Made by a program: the position numbers and the translations under genes. A DNA stretch of 64,000 nt from Ceriagrion tenellum (Eukaryota; Arthropoda; Insecta; Odonata; Coenagrionidae), in contig OY720642.1 in assembly GCA_963169105.1 (NCBI GenBank), forward strand, positions 15,494,965 to 15,558,964, given 5' to 3'. The notes under the pieces are model-generated. The model did no database searches and was not told the origin of the DNA. It was given only the letters and a program-made list of their open reading frames with translations. Shown in pieces: positions 33,715-45,467 of this stretch (the first letter of the stretch is position 1; each line of letters starts with the position of its first letter).

Positions 33715-34440
33715 TATCTACATCTAAACAATACCCCGCGAGCCACCGCTTGGGCGTGTGGCAGGGGGTGTTAGGTCACCAGCCGTGTAAAGGTGTACGT
33801 TGTTTGGAGATGAAAAGGTGACATGTATTATAGGAGTACATTTAGTGGAGCTCAATTTTTATTGTGGTCGCTTATTGCTCGCGGAAAGAACGAGTTCTTG
33901 TACCTATGTGTTCGGCAGAGTATCTCTCTTATTTTCTTGCATCTGTCAGACCTAGATATGTAGTGAGGAGTCATGATAATATTTTCTATGTCACTCTGAA
34001 AAATATTAGTTCTGAATTTATCAAGCAAACTAAGCCTAGCGTATAGTCTCCGAGTCTCTAGGGGCTCCCACCTTAATCCCTCTAGAAGTTGTGACACACT
34101 ATATGTACGCTCGTAGCAGTTTTTAATTAAGCGCGCTGCTTTGCTTTGTATTTCATTAATTTTTTTGGTTAAATCTATTTGACCAGGGTTCCAAATGCTC
34201 ACGGCGTATTCGAGGTGTGGCCTAACTAGAGCAAAGTAGTATCTCTCTTTGACTTTTTCATCCGAGGACCTTCCTATTATACGTTTAACAAAACCTAGTT
34301 TCTTTAATGCTCTGCCACATATGTTCTGTATGTGTAATCCCCACGATATATCAGATGTTATGGAAATTCCAAGATATTTTACTGTATTTATGTATGAAAT
34401 GTAATAGTTTTGCCTTTATCATGCCACATACACCTTGAAA
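33715..34440 (-). pseudogene. CR1-type LINE 3' end, copy c (longest frame)
   Basis: Best-preserved CR1-type copy here. A single minus-strand frame is open from about 34415 to 33852 (roughly 187 codons). It reads VKYLGISITSDISWGLHIQNI (RT thumb start, Y-L-G), then LGFVKRIIGRSSDEKVKERY, ALVRPHLEYAVSIWNPGQ, YSVSQLLEGLRWEPLETRR, LSLLDKFRT and the terminal SFFPRAISDHNKN. The reverse transcriptase palm is missing. The 3' untranslated part ends in GGGGTATTGTTTAGATGTAG at 33715. In the intact family this would follow the RT domain of ORF2. Confidence 0.78.
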
Positions 34441-34788
34441 AGTGTTCAATGACCACTATTATCTCTGAATATTCATTGGAAGACTTACATTCCAAATAAT
34501 AGATACTCTGAGCGTACTTTAGTTCTGCGGTTTGTTTTGTGACAGCAATGGTGATCTGGAACAGATTCATTAAGTGGTCGATACATTAGTTTCATTCTGT
34601 TACGTAAACTTGTAACTTCTTTCGGGGAAAAACCGCCGAAGGGTCTGGGCATGGCAGAAAGAGAGGAAAAACAATTTGGAGCGCATGTACCTGAATACGG
34701 AGGAGGAAACCCTTCGTGGGGACCTGGTCTCGCTGCTAATTCACAAATCGAGTCGTAGATCACCTAAAAGTTCAGAAATTTCTGCGCC
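34441..34788. other. no recognised gene
   Basis: Short open frames on both strands with no domain recognised. Confidence 0.4.
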
Positions 34789-34986
34789 ATGGCTGAAAGC
34801 GCCCCAACGGATGTCAACAAGGAAATATTTCTTCGGAAAAAAAAGTATTTTGACCCTTTAGAATCGGGAGTGCGACGACAGGTGCTTGGCGCCCGCCAGG
34901 GGCGATGTGATATGATGGGTGGGCGTTCGGTCGATAGAACATTCATTCTGGGTGTGGCCCCCTCTTCCGCAGGAGTCAATAACTAA
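34789..34986 (+). CDS. small open frame, weak host-exon candidate
   Basis: A 65-residue frame from an ATG in good context (GCGCCATGGCTG): it begins MAESAPTDVNKEIFLRKKK, continues YFDPLESGVRRQVLGARQGR and ends ASSAG-like as APSSAGVNN. It is not part of any repeat I recognise here. Composition looks more protein-like than neighbouring frames (mixed polar and charged residues, no long simple runs). I know no family for it, and no convincing splice site or promoter is visible. It may be chance. Confidence 0.18.
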   Translation: MAESAPTDVNKEIFLRKKKYFDPLESGVRRQVLGARQGRCDMMGGRSVDRTFILGVAPSSAGVNN

Positions 34987-36007
34987 TAATGAAACGCCAA
35001 TTTGAAGAATCTGAGTTTAAGTTACGCACTTTATCACGGACATTTTTATTCAAGTCATTACCAACCCATTGCAGATAAGTTTTCGGGCGTACCCTGAAAA
35101 TTATAGGGAGTCGAGAGGGTGTCATAGACCAATCCTGAACTCTTAGCGTCGTGATGCTCAATCGGTGTATTTTTACTCTCACTTCCTTCCGTTTAATGTT
35201 ATCTTACCTTAAACTCAATAATTATGGCATTACTTTATAGCAATTTGAACGAGCCCTTTCCCCCTTTAAACATAGCAAGCTCATACTCATAGAATAGAAT
35301 AAACATTTTTGTACTCTGGGACAGGTCCCTGAGAGCAGCAATACAATAAAATAAAATAGATTCGAGGTTATAAACAAATTAACATATTATTTAGTCCAAA
35401 CAAAAAATAAATAGAGCTCAATAACTTACAATGCATAAAGAAAAAGACAAAAACAACTGCTCTCATTCAAAAACAATAATGTTATACAGCTGAACTCAGA
35501 GATAGGTATAAAATTCTTATAACAATGATTTAATGAGTACAACTACTTCCGACCTTTTATTTAGCCCCATAACGTCTTAGAAAATGTATCGGCTAGAGGA
35601 AAAGTATATATGTATAGCTGTGAAAATAATTTTCTGCCTTTCTTCGCTACCTTACACTATCATGACGCATGACAGCTTGCTCTGTCCCCTCAAGAGAACC
35701 GAAGATAACATCCAACCTATGGTGGGATTCATATCCATAAATCAATCCAATCTCTTGATAAAAAAATCACTCTGAAGGGTTAACTTCATCACAAACAAGC
35801 CATGTGCTCACCACAAAGGTTTTCTGACCAAATTATCGCTTCGATGCACGCATTAACTCCCCTTTCTCGGTGTTAGCGCTCAATTGCCAGCTCTCGTCCA
35901 AAAAGTTTTTCCACAAAATTTGTGAAGAAGACGTCGCGGGTAGATGATAACATCATGAGTCCACTGGGGGTTCATTCATTTAAAGTAGAACTTTTTAATC
36001 ATTTCAT
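34987..36007. other. no recognised gene; possible LINE tail
   Basis: At about 35,285-35,350, AATAAACATTTTTGTACTC followed by GGGACAGGTCCCTGAGAGC resembles in layout the 3' tail of the LINE at 38,968 (AATAAATATTTATTG, then GGACCACTTGGTCC). This is suggestive only. Otherwise nothing is recognised. Confidence 0.35.
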
Positions 36008-36430
36008 TATTCATCGGTAAATCTAAGGATAGGCTGATTAGAAGTCTCCAACTTCCCTTATCTGGTGCTAGTTCCTTGCTCCCTCGTACCTCTTCTTTTG
36101 TACTTCCTTCATTATTTGTTCTATGTATTTATCCCACGGCTTTTCTCCCGGGACTTTTCCCTCAATTTTTGCATCAATGTTGCTCTTCACAAATCCATTG
36201 TTCCTCAAGGTTAATTCAATCAATCTGGATCTTATTTTTTGTGTGGTGTTCAATATATTTCATATGGTCCTTTCCTTCTATAGTTTTCTGTAAACTTCAT
36301 AATTTTTTCCTATATACGTCCAACTAATTGTCAGTTTCCATCCTCCAGCACTATATTTCGGAAGATTCCAGGATTTTCTCAGCTTTGATTTACTATTCTT
36401 TCAACCATTTTATAAGTACACATCTGAACA
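36008..36430 (-). mobile_element. LINE-A copy 4, 3'-end fragment
   Basis: Minus-strand C-terminal fragment of LINE-A: IRSRLIELTLRNNGFVKSN, then AKIEGKVPGEKPWDKYIEQI, which parallels RHNGFVRNIIGGKIE and GRPRNKF of copy 6. The 3' end lies near 36,010. It is strongly 5'-truncated; similarity fades by about 36,430. Confidence 0.68.
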
Positions 36431-36960
36431 TGCCAAATAGGCAATGAAAAATGTCTTCTCATCTGACACGATTGCTCTTTGCAAAAATTAAAGTAAATAT
36501 GCATCTTTTAAATGTAAAAATGTGTATGGAACCAAGTTCCGGTAAGAAAATGACGAAATCATAAGTGTCAAGAGGTAAAGTTCTAGTGAATTTGGGGAAA
36601 GTAAAAAATTAATTATATTTAAAAATTAACGCGTAGAACTCGTCAGATGTATCAACATGCATAACATAACAGCATAATGCGTGTGCTCACGGTTTAGTTT
36701 CTGCCCTCACGTAATTTGAATTTATCTTTCGTGCTCACGAATCATTTGTCATCCGTCGCAAAAAACACGAGGGACTCGGGGGGAGTCGGGAGACTTTTTG
36801 GCAGGTTAGCCATTCTTAATGGGTGGAACTTTGAAACAAAACTTGATTAAGAAAATTGAAATCCTAGAATAATCTTCACGTAGAAGCTAGATAAGAGAAG
36901 GAAAACCTATTTAGAGAGATAATAGTCGAGGTAATGTTCAGAAATAATGACATTTGTGGG
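36431..36960. other. no recognised gene
   Basis: AT-rich, no repeat or frame recognised. Confidence 0.4.
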
Positions 36961-37220
36961 ATATATGTGGACCCCAGAAGTCAAGGGGTCTAAGTGACAT
37001 TTTTGAAAAAAATAAGTTAGGTACAGGAATGGGATGTAAAAATATACATCTTTTAGGTGGTAAAGGGATCCAAGTGATTTTCTTACCAGGTGCTGCTCTC
37101 TAGGGTAATGCCTCTTAACTACTTAGTGGGTTGTACCAAACATTTCCAACTTTGACTTAATTTTTCTCTAAACAATGGTTTTGTTACTTAGACCCCTTGA
37201 CTTCTGGGGCTCTCATATAT
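36961..37220. mobile_element. TA-flanked hairpin MITE
   Basis: A 260-bp unit with about 39-bp inverted ends (36961-36999 and 37182-37220) sharing CCCCAGAAGTCAAGGGGTCT and ATATATG outermost, four mismatches in all. Both edges lie in TATA, compatible with a TA duplication as made by Tc1/mariner transposases. The interior is non-coding. Only one copy is seen in this window. Confidence 0.55.
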
Positions 37221-38923
37221 AAGCATATGTCTATTACTTACAAAAGGGATCTGTTCATTCACAGCATAGAAGTTGTCACTCATTAAAACACCTCGGTGAA
37301 CCGGGAGTTGAAGAATGTGGCTTAACCATGATTTCACTAACTGTTGCAAGTATATGTAATTATTAAGCCTAAGTGCTAAAAAGTAAGTGTGGATTCCTGA
37401 TACGTCCTAAGACCCCATTTCTCGATGCGTATTAACCGTATATCTTAGTATATGGAGCATGGATATTTGTTAACAAATGAAGAACGTGTGTGGTGAACAA
37501 AATGTCCTTAGTTTTCCTTAACTAAAGTGCTAGTAGTAGTAGTAGTACTAAAGTTTCACATTTACCTAATCAAGTTGTATTTTCCTTCTATCGCACTGCA
37601 AAATAATACACATTTAATACGAGATTTTAGAATTAAGAAAACTAGTTCTCTAGTTTTAACAGGTGCAGCGAATTTGCGAGTCATATTTCAGCACTTCATT
37701 AAAACTGATATAAAACTCGTACATAGCACCCTAAACTCGACCACTGACTGACCTGACCTTGTTTCCTTCATAACTAAGAGAATAATTACCCGGTCAACCA
37801 GGACTCACCGTTTGTTCCACAGCCCTGCCCCCATATTATCGCTCATCGAGCGCTTTCTTATTTTCCACCTCTCTTCTCTTCTGTATTCTCCTCCCGACAA
37901 CATCGACCCTTCCGCCATCCCTTCAAATGTCTTCGCTCACGAAACCATACATCATTCCCAGAAAAATAAATTTTTATGTCTCGCCATGTTGGGATATTTT
38001 TTGTTAACCTTCTTCTTGTTTAGGTTTATGTGAAAGTGTCCTTTTTGTTTGCTGTAGGTATCACTATGAAGTGAGATAATGCTGCACGTAGTATTTTTTA
38101 AATAAATAATGTAATTATAAATAGATGTATAAATTGTAAAACAATTGGCAGGAATATTTCTGCTTAATTTGTAGGTTAGTTTTACGCTTCAGAAAAGGAA
38201 GCACTGTGCAATATTTGAACAGCAGTATATTTTTTATGCAAATGCAGAATATAATACATTGAATGTGACTTGTACACAACTTGACACATAAAATAACAAT
38301 TACATAGTGGACAGATAAATAAACGTTGCTATGATAAAAAAATAAACACATCTACTAGGAATAGTTTACATGAATTTTTAACTAAATATTATAAGTAAAC
38401 TAACATAATTAAGGTCCATGAAATACACAGCATTCTCTGCAAGCAAATGGGTAACTAGCGGCTGGTGGTCATAGAGATGATGGAATGCGTCAACGAGTCT
38501 TTGGCACTGAGGGTCACCTCTTCATCATTCCTAGCCGGAACCCCCCTCCCCCCCCTCTCGTGAACTTTACACCGCGCCACGCCCATCTCTCAGACATCCC
38601 GCTCGACCCATTGACCTCGCTGGGGCTCTCACGACCTTCGCCCTCGTGCGACCCGGGCGCCCATTCGACCCCGGCCGCGCACGCAAGAGACCGCTCTGCG
38701 GGTCACCGGGGACATTAGGACGAAAGGAGAGCCACAGAGAGACAGAGACCGAAATTCGCCTCAGTTTGGTACCAAACGTACGTTGTGGCTGATGGGGAGA
38801 TAGAGGGCGCTTGCCATGGTGTCCAATGTTTGAAGCTCTAACGTGGGCGTGGCCAGTTGGCCATATTTGTCACCCCCGATTTACCCCATGCACATTTTTC
38901 CCATCTGATAGCGGCCCTCAGAG
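37221..38923. other. no recognised gene; GC-rich island
   Basis: A TAG/TAC trinucleotide run lies at about 37,530-37,550. Positions about 38,530-38,720 form an isolated GC- and CpG-rich block (CCCCCCTCCCCCCCC, GCGCACGCAAGAGACCGC) within AT-rich DNA, with a proline-rich open frame (38485-38718) lacking any known domain. Confidence 0.4.
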
Positions 38924-40098
38924 GTAGTTTGAGCGAGATAGTTCCCGTTGTCATAATAGAGATCATAAAGATAAATAAATATTTATTGTTCTTGGACCAC
39001 TTGGTCCACTAAGAACATAAAAAAAGTATACAATAATATTAGAGCTCGAGTACAGAGAGATATACACAGAAAAAGTGTGTACAAGCAATAAATGAAATTA
39101 TAATGGCAACTAAGAAAGCAAAAAAAAACAAGCATATATATGAATCAAATAAAATTTTTTCCTGCAACAGCATTTTGTTAAATAATCCGTTGTGAAAGAA
39201 TAGAGTAAACTTTGTTTTTCCACAATGAATTTCATAACTTGCGACCATGGTTTCAACGATTAACGTCATCATCAGGTTTAAGTTTAGTAAATTCCATAAA
39301 GTATCGCCGGAAACCACCAACTTTAAACAATCTGTTTTTGAAAGACATCAGCGAAGTAGAATTTTTTATTAATTCAGGAGTTCTGTTCCATATATTCCTT
39401 GCCCCTAAAACAGAAAAAGATTTATTGAATGAAGTGGTTCGATGAAGTGGGACAATTAAAAAGTCAGGTGACATTCGGGTTGCTATATTTCGGTTTTTCT
39501 CCTTAGGCTGGAATAATTGCATTATATATGCAGGCTATTTACATTTGAAGATTTTACATAAAAAAAGGCATTTCAAAGATCATATTCGAAATGTTACGTT
39601 TAAAATTTCAGCAGCTATAGAATGCATAAAGTAATTATTGTAATATTAATGATGCCAGTTAATATTTTTATATAAATTAATATATCTGCAGTTAAATTAT
39701 AATATTTATAAAAGTATTTGATTTGACTTATTTCATTCACGTGGTACACTTAAAATTCCTTCAACACCAAAGGCTTTGTCGTGATTCCGGAAAAATTACT
39801 GCTGTGAATAGGATATTTATTTATTTTTAAAATAGTCGTGGCAATTTAAAAATTTCTCATAGTTAAATTTATGACAAGATTAAAGTGTTGAAAATTCCTC
39901 ATGTTTTCAACAATGTCGATCTAGAGTACAAACAAGTACAATTACCCTTGCATTATGGCTGCTATTTCAAAAAAAATATCTTGGAAAGTAGTTCAGTAAG
40001 TGGTTGATATTTTGGTATCTTTGGAAGGATTAAATATTTTTTTTAATGGGACCAAAATCACTGATTTCTAGGTAAAATGACACGTAGCTTGAGCCCTC
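38924..40098 (+). mobile_element. TTAA MITE family 1, copy 3, split by a LINE
   Basis: Left end GGTAGTTTGAGCGAGATA at 38924-38941; body resumes at 39585 (TATTCGAAATGTTACGT, matching AATTCGAATTTTACGT of copy 1) and runs to the decayed right end before TTAA at 40099-40102. The piece 38968-39576 between them is a LINE insertion with an 8-bp duplication. The left TTAA is not preserved. It is more diverged than copies 1, 2 and 4. Confidence 0.65.
38968..39576 (-). pseudogene. CR1/L2-like LINE 3' end nested in a MITE
   Basis: A 609-bp minus-strand insertion with target duplication AGATCATA (38960-38967 and 39577-39584). The frame 39522 to 39253 encodes MSPDFLIVPLHRTTSFNKSF, then GARNIWNRTPELI and FKNRLFK, which is the widespread C-terminal block of CR1/L2-type LINE proteins (R-T-x-x-F-x-x-S-F, W-N-x-L/T-P, F-K-x-x-L). 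The 3' end has a TTTA-type repeat near 38,968-38,985. This family differs from the six CR1-type copies with the GTAGATG tail. Reverse transcriptase is absent. Confidence 0.72.
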
Positions 40099-40102
40099 TT
40101 AA

Positions 40103-40657
40103 TGTAGTTTGAGCGAAATATCATTTTACTTAGAAATCAATGAATTTGGTCTCATTTTAAAGAAAAATATCTCACTTATCCAATGACACCTAAAATTCAA
40201 CCCCTTACCACATTACTTTCCGAGATATCTGCGAAAGAATACCAGCCCTTGTACATGGGAAATGGTACGTGAGTGCACTCCATAGAGGCATTATTTACAA
40301 ATATGAGGAATTCCTAACTCTTGGGTGTCGTAAAAAACTAACAGTGTGTAGTTTGTATGTTTTATCAACTATTTTGAAAAATTAATCATATTGTCACCAC
40401 AGTAGGTTCTTGGGTATCACAAAAAACCTTCCGTTTTGAAGGAGTTTCAAACGTACCGCGCGAAAAAAATCAGTCAAGTTAAACACTTATTCAGATATTT
40501 TCATTTAATTACTTACCACTTCTGTCATATAAAACTATATGATTGTACCATTAATAATGCAATATTTAATTGATGTGTCTTACAGCTGGTGAAATTATAA
40601 CGTATAATTCGAATATGGTGTCTATTATGACTAGGGACTTATCTCGCTCATTCTACC
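40103..40657 (-). mobile_element. TTAA-flanked MITE, family 1, copy 4
   Basis: A 555-bp copy with TTAA at 40099-40102 and 40658-40661, ends TGTAGTTTGAGCG and (complemented) GGTAGAATGAGCGAGATA. It sits in inverse orientation to copy 3 and shares its left TTAA with it, so the two form a tail-to-tail pair. Best-preserved duplication and ends of the family. Confidence 0.75.
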
Positions 40658-40661
40658 TTAA

Positions 40662-42415
40662 GTACGCCAGTGTGACTCTCACTTTTCCCCCAAAATCACA
40701 GAAGAGCGGCAAGCCATGCATTGGGAAGGGAACTAAGTACATATCTCTTTGGCAGCCGTGAGTTTCACTTAGGTCTCGAATTGCGTGTGTTGCCAAATTT
40801 ACCGCGCGCGAATTGTCTTGCGCTTGTACCCGAGTGCACTTATTTGCAAGAGCTGGCAAGTCTTCGGATCCTACCATCGGCTACTCGCTGTATAAAGTCT
40901 ATCCTCCATAAGTACAGGAAAAAGGTGTAGCGCTTACGGGCTTACGCACTGAAATTTAAATTTGACGACGTTTCCCATTCATAACTCGCTTGGAATCAGG
41001 ATAAATTCGCTTCCGGAATATGCAATCTTCATAGACATTAATCCATCAAAAATTATAACCCCCATTTACAATATAAAACCAGAGTAAATTCTAGTATAAT
41101 CCAGAACTATCAAGGAACTAATACATTTTTATAGAGTTCTTGTCCTATATTTTTAACAGGAGGCAAATGTTCAGGTTGAACACAACGTTAATGCCATAAA
41201 ATGCGTTCACTCCTACATGTTGTCAAATGAAAGGAAGGGAAGAACTGGGAGCGGCAATATGGTGGAATTATCGGATTCCAGGTAACAGTTTGATGTCGCC
41301 ATGCCCTCTCCATCCGCCTCAACGGTTGTTTCCAAGCTCTTCTCGATTGTTCCTTTCCCCTCTAACTCCATTCACCTTCCACCTCCACCCAATCACCCAA
41401 TCACCCTCTCCCCCAAATCATACAACACTTTTACCAGCGTGATCCTTACACCGGTGAGTAAAGTAAACTTTTATTTTGTGCACACGTATAATTAAAAATT
41501 AATGCTTTTTTTACCAAGAAGACGTTACGTTCTGCATTTACTATCAGGACGCTTGCTTCATTATTTCTACTCATTACCCTTAAACCATCCACTTCGAGTT
41601 CTAGCACCCCTTTCGAGTTCCCTTGGTAATCATGGGCAAAGTAGTTCATGTTTGATTCCTTTGAATAAACGCTTCATGGCTTTGGTCGTTGACTCTTCTT
41701 TCGCATTATCTGCTGAACGTATCTGATGCTTGGAATTCAGCAAGAACCGAGGCGCAAAAAGTCCTAAAGTGGTGGAATAAAGGATTTCTACTAGAATATA
41801 TCCAACAAAAAATAAATTTTTCCAAATATCGAAATTTTCTACTAGTAACATAAAGACACATTTGCAAGCTTTGAAAATCTCATTTTTCCTTTGGTAATGC
41901 GCACCTATATTAGAAAGTTTGTGACGTATTTTGCATAGTGCCGCTCAGCGGAGTACGAGCGAGAGTTTTAGTTTGGGTTTTTGCCGAAATTGGGCGTGGC
42001 CGTCGGGTTTCCCTTTCCTCCCCTCACCAGGGAGTATTTTCGCCATCTGGCCTTGGGTCTGTCGGTCAGAACTATGTGACAGGTCGAGCCTTTCTTGATT
42101 CTGGCAGCTGAGCGAAAAGGTTTCCGCTCCTACCGAAGATACGAGTGACCCGTTACTACGGTGAGTTCTTCGCATCCCATCCTGAGTTCTGTAGAGTCTA
42201 CTAAACTCCCAGTCTTGGCCAATATCTTTCCGATTCTGCTTCGGCAGAGTATTTGCTTTTCAGGGTTTCTCCCCCCGGTTTTTAACCGATATTATTTGGA
42301 GTTTGGACTTGGAGGTTACTCTCGGTCACCCCACCATGTGGCTCGAGGCTCATTTCTATGAATCCTCTCCAGAGGATGTGGCGATGCAGCAGAAGAGTAG
42401 ACAGAGGAAATGTGG
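40662..42415. other. no recognised gene
   Basis: Open frames 40721-40930, 41227-41442 and 41630-41851 (minus) have no recognisable domain. C/T-rich tract at about 41,300-41,440. Positions 41,940-42,360 are GC-richer and contain GGTGAGTTC at about 42,160, a good splice-donor match, but no exon frame supports it. Confidence 0.4.
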
Positions 42416-42730
42416 GGGATCGAGCTGATATGGTGGCTAGAGTACTGGCTAACCAAACGGGCGGTTAGGGTTCAAATCCCTTCAGAGGTGGATGTTTTTC
42501 AGAGGAAACCCGATCCCGACTTAAGTGTCTTGTGGATGGCACTTCAAGTATAGTACTCCGTCTGTCCGATGAGACGTTACACCGTGGTCCACTTGGCGCC
42601 TTTCGTTAAGAGCAGGCTAATGCCGACGCCGGGTTTCGATCCACCCTTCCTCCCTTACCTGTCCCCTATGGCGCAAATGACCTTAGAAATCAGTCGCCTC
42701 CCCAAAAATCCAGTCCAAAACCAATCCAGA
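42416..42730 (+). mobile_element. ATCCA-tailed SINE, copy 3
   Basis: Full-length plus-strand SINE. GATCGAGCTGATATGGTGGC holds the A-box-like segment and GGTTCAAATCC the B box, 50 or so bases apart as in a tRNA gene. The body follows (GATGAGACGTTACACCGTGG, AGGCTAATGCCGACGCCGGG, TATGGCGCAAATGACC) and the tail is CAGTCCAAAACCAATCCAGA. Confidence 0.75.
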
Positions 42731-45333
42731 GGGCACGTCAGTCAGTCAGTTAAGTTGTACGTAATGTTGCATTCCATTGTAGCAGCATCAGTACGCCTTA
42801 ACTCAAGAAGTGTTGTTGAATCAAAAGGAAGACAGACTCAAATGAAAGTGACCAAAGAAGATTCACCAGAAGATGCAAGTGTGCCTCAGTTAAGGAGGTC
42901 TAAGTATAGTGCAATTCATTTTGTCTCTCCCCAATGTATTTGAATTTAATAAGACCAGCTATTTAATTTCTTCTCCTTTCGTTATTAGTCCCAGTATTAA
43001 ATCAAGATGTCCGGAATCTGTATTTATAATTGTATCCTTAAGTGTCGAAATTATCTATGTTCTATGACGGTTTAGTCGTCTCGGATGCACCTGGCGCCCT
43101 ACTAGTACATGTCAAAGAGTCGACCCACCCCACTCTACCTCAGGGGATTTTGACCTTAGAAATAAATTCGTGTTTGAGCTTAGCCGGCATTGGGCATTCC
43201 GGGAGGGGTTTTGGAGTTGCAAGAGGGCGGTCTCAAGTTTTTTTTAAACTTTTGATTGCTGCGAGTGAAGTGAGTTTGAAGGTTTATACTGGTGAGAAAA
43301 GTTTATTAGAAACTATTTTCCTTTTAATGCATGCCTTTTAATGCCATGATGTGGTTTTATAACGCGTAAAATAAGAACACTACAAGGAGAATGCCAAGTT
43401 TTTTGTGTTAAGTGCCATATATGGCCCAAATATAAAGACAAATACTCCAGTTCCTTTTCCGTAACGATTCCGATTCCGTAACGCAGTCGACTTTTTGACG
43501 ACTGTTCACGAAGAAAATGCATACATATTCAGGAGATTGCAGTATTTAACAATTAAATTATGATCAAACTTTCTTCTAAGCGCTAAAGTGTATAAATATA
43601 ATGGTTTATTCATGTTTCTCATCGTTAACCTGGCTCTATAACTGACGGAGAATCCATTTCCCAATGGATAGGAGTCCGCTCAAGTCTTTTATGAACCTTA
43701 AAAGGTTCGGGGTTGCTCAGAGATGCTGTCCACTTCCAAATTTTCTCACTCTTCTTGTACAACGTCCTCTCGCCTGCGATCCTGACATCGACTTCCACTT
43801 ACTCGGGAACCATTCATCGCGCATCGCTGAGATCGAGATAGAAAACAACTGATAAAAAGCTCTTCATTTCAAATGGATATCACAAAAATATTTCAATTTA
43901 GAAAATTCTAGGGTAATTTTTGCTTCAAGAAGAGAATTGTAAAATAACTTATGCAATAAAAAAGTTATTTCTACTACATAATAAATGTATTTTTTTGGTA
44001 TAACTCAAAATGAAAAAACGAACAAAGTTGATTTACGAAGGAAATACTGGATGCTGGAAGGTGAAAAAGATTCATTCTTAGAAAAAAATGTCTCTTATCA
44101 TGTATAACTAATAAAAATAAATAAATCTTGGCAAAGAAACATGTTTTAGATTAAGTAAAATTGTTTTCCCGGCAGAATGGGATAATATCGACACATTATT
44201 CTTTGTCATACCTTATTATTTTAAGTTTATTATTTTTTCTTACGACATATAGGTCACAAAGTGATGATTTTTATCCATCCTCTTCAATTAATTACTATTT
44301 GAATTGTTCATTCACATGTAAAATAATACGTCGTATAGCCCTGAAATAGTTTGATAAATGTACGAAACCTTGGCCAAAGAAGTATGAAATTAATTAATTG
44401 GTAATTCATATTCAACATCTGTCTCGGGAGAAAAGAGTATTGTAGAAAACATGCGGTTATTGAAGAATACTTCAAATTCACCAAGATGAAAACTTATTTG
44501 TTTGGGAATAAGGTTTCATCAGGGTAAAGCAGCTTGAAATGAAACGTAACATGATAAAAATTCCAAGCACATCGCTCTTCTGTCCCTCCCAAACTATATC
44601 TCATTTCCCCAAGCTCCTCCTCACACCCTCTGCCACCAACCTCCCATTCCCACACCTCCTTACACCCTCTGCCACCAACCTCCCATTCCCACTTCAGCCA
44701 CCCCTTTATACGTCGCGTATCTCCCACATCCTTTCCTCTAAGAAACTCCCTTCCCCACCCACAGCTCCGCCCTTCTGCCTCCGAAAACCTCGCCACCCTA
44801 CCTCCTACCGTTCTTTCGGCCCTCCTCCCATCTAGTGCCACCCCTGATCCACCTGCCTCCCTGAAGGGTACAAGGCGCGTGTGACGGCGTTCATAATTCA
44901 AGGGCCACCGCCCCTTTACGGAGGGCGGGATGGGGATGGGCAAAAGGGGGGCGGAGGCAAGGTTGGGAAGCCCTAGTGTAGAGAGTATTTTTAAGGAGAG
45001 CGCCCGCTATTTGTGAGCACCCGCCATGTTCATCATTAATGATGTACATAGGTATGGAAACGGAGGGTGGTTAAGCGAGGATAAATTGATCAGTATCGGG
45101 TGAAGCCGTTGAATTTATATGCGCTTAAACATACGAAAGAAGGAGGGAATGTTTGAATACCATATCAAGAGAGGTTTAGTACACTTTATCCATTGTAATC
45201 AGGTATGAGTTTTCCTCTTGGATGAGACGGTTTTACCACTAGTTCTAAAGCATTTCCTTCCCAAATCCACTTTGCTAGCAAAATATTCTTGGTAGTATCA
45301 GGCGTAACTTTGTGGAATCTGTTAACATTATAA
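42731..45333. other. no recognised gene; short tandem duplication
   Basis: At about 44,617-44,691 a unit of about 36 bp (containing ACACCCTCTGCCACCAACCT) occurs twice in tandem; it gives the repeated WEWEVGGRGC in the minus-strand frame 44494-44943, which is otherwise low-complexity. No domain-bearing gene is seen. Open frame 43042-43341 is unrecognised. Confidence 0.45.
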
Positions 45334-45467
45334 TGATAACACTTACCTTTGTTATTCCACATATCTTTATTTTCTACTAACTACTACCATCTGAAGATCA
45401 CGTCGAACGTCGATACCCGGGTCGTAGAAAATAAAGATATGTTGAATAACAAAGTTAAGTGTTATCA
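45334..45467. repeat. foldback repeat, possible PLE terminal pair
   Basis: Inverted arms of 44 bp (45334-45377 and 45424-45467) differ at only two positions; the shared sequence includes GTAGAAAATAAAGATATGT and TAAGTGTTATCA. The 46-base centre contains CTGAAGATCACGTCGAACG, close to the CTGAAGA...CGAAACGTC words of PLE hammerheads. The layout matches the foldback PLE remnant at 23.4 kb, but the family is not the same and no target duplication was identified. Confidence 0.5.

Noticed and set aside
42150..42175. Splice donor (GGTGAGTTC) of a host exon
   Set aside because: A lone consensus match with no reading frame or acceptor to support it.
44494..44943. A 149-residue minus-strand frame
   Set aside because: Low-complexity Gly/Arg/Glu sequence produced by C/T-rich DNA and a 36-bp tandem duplication.
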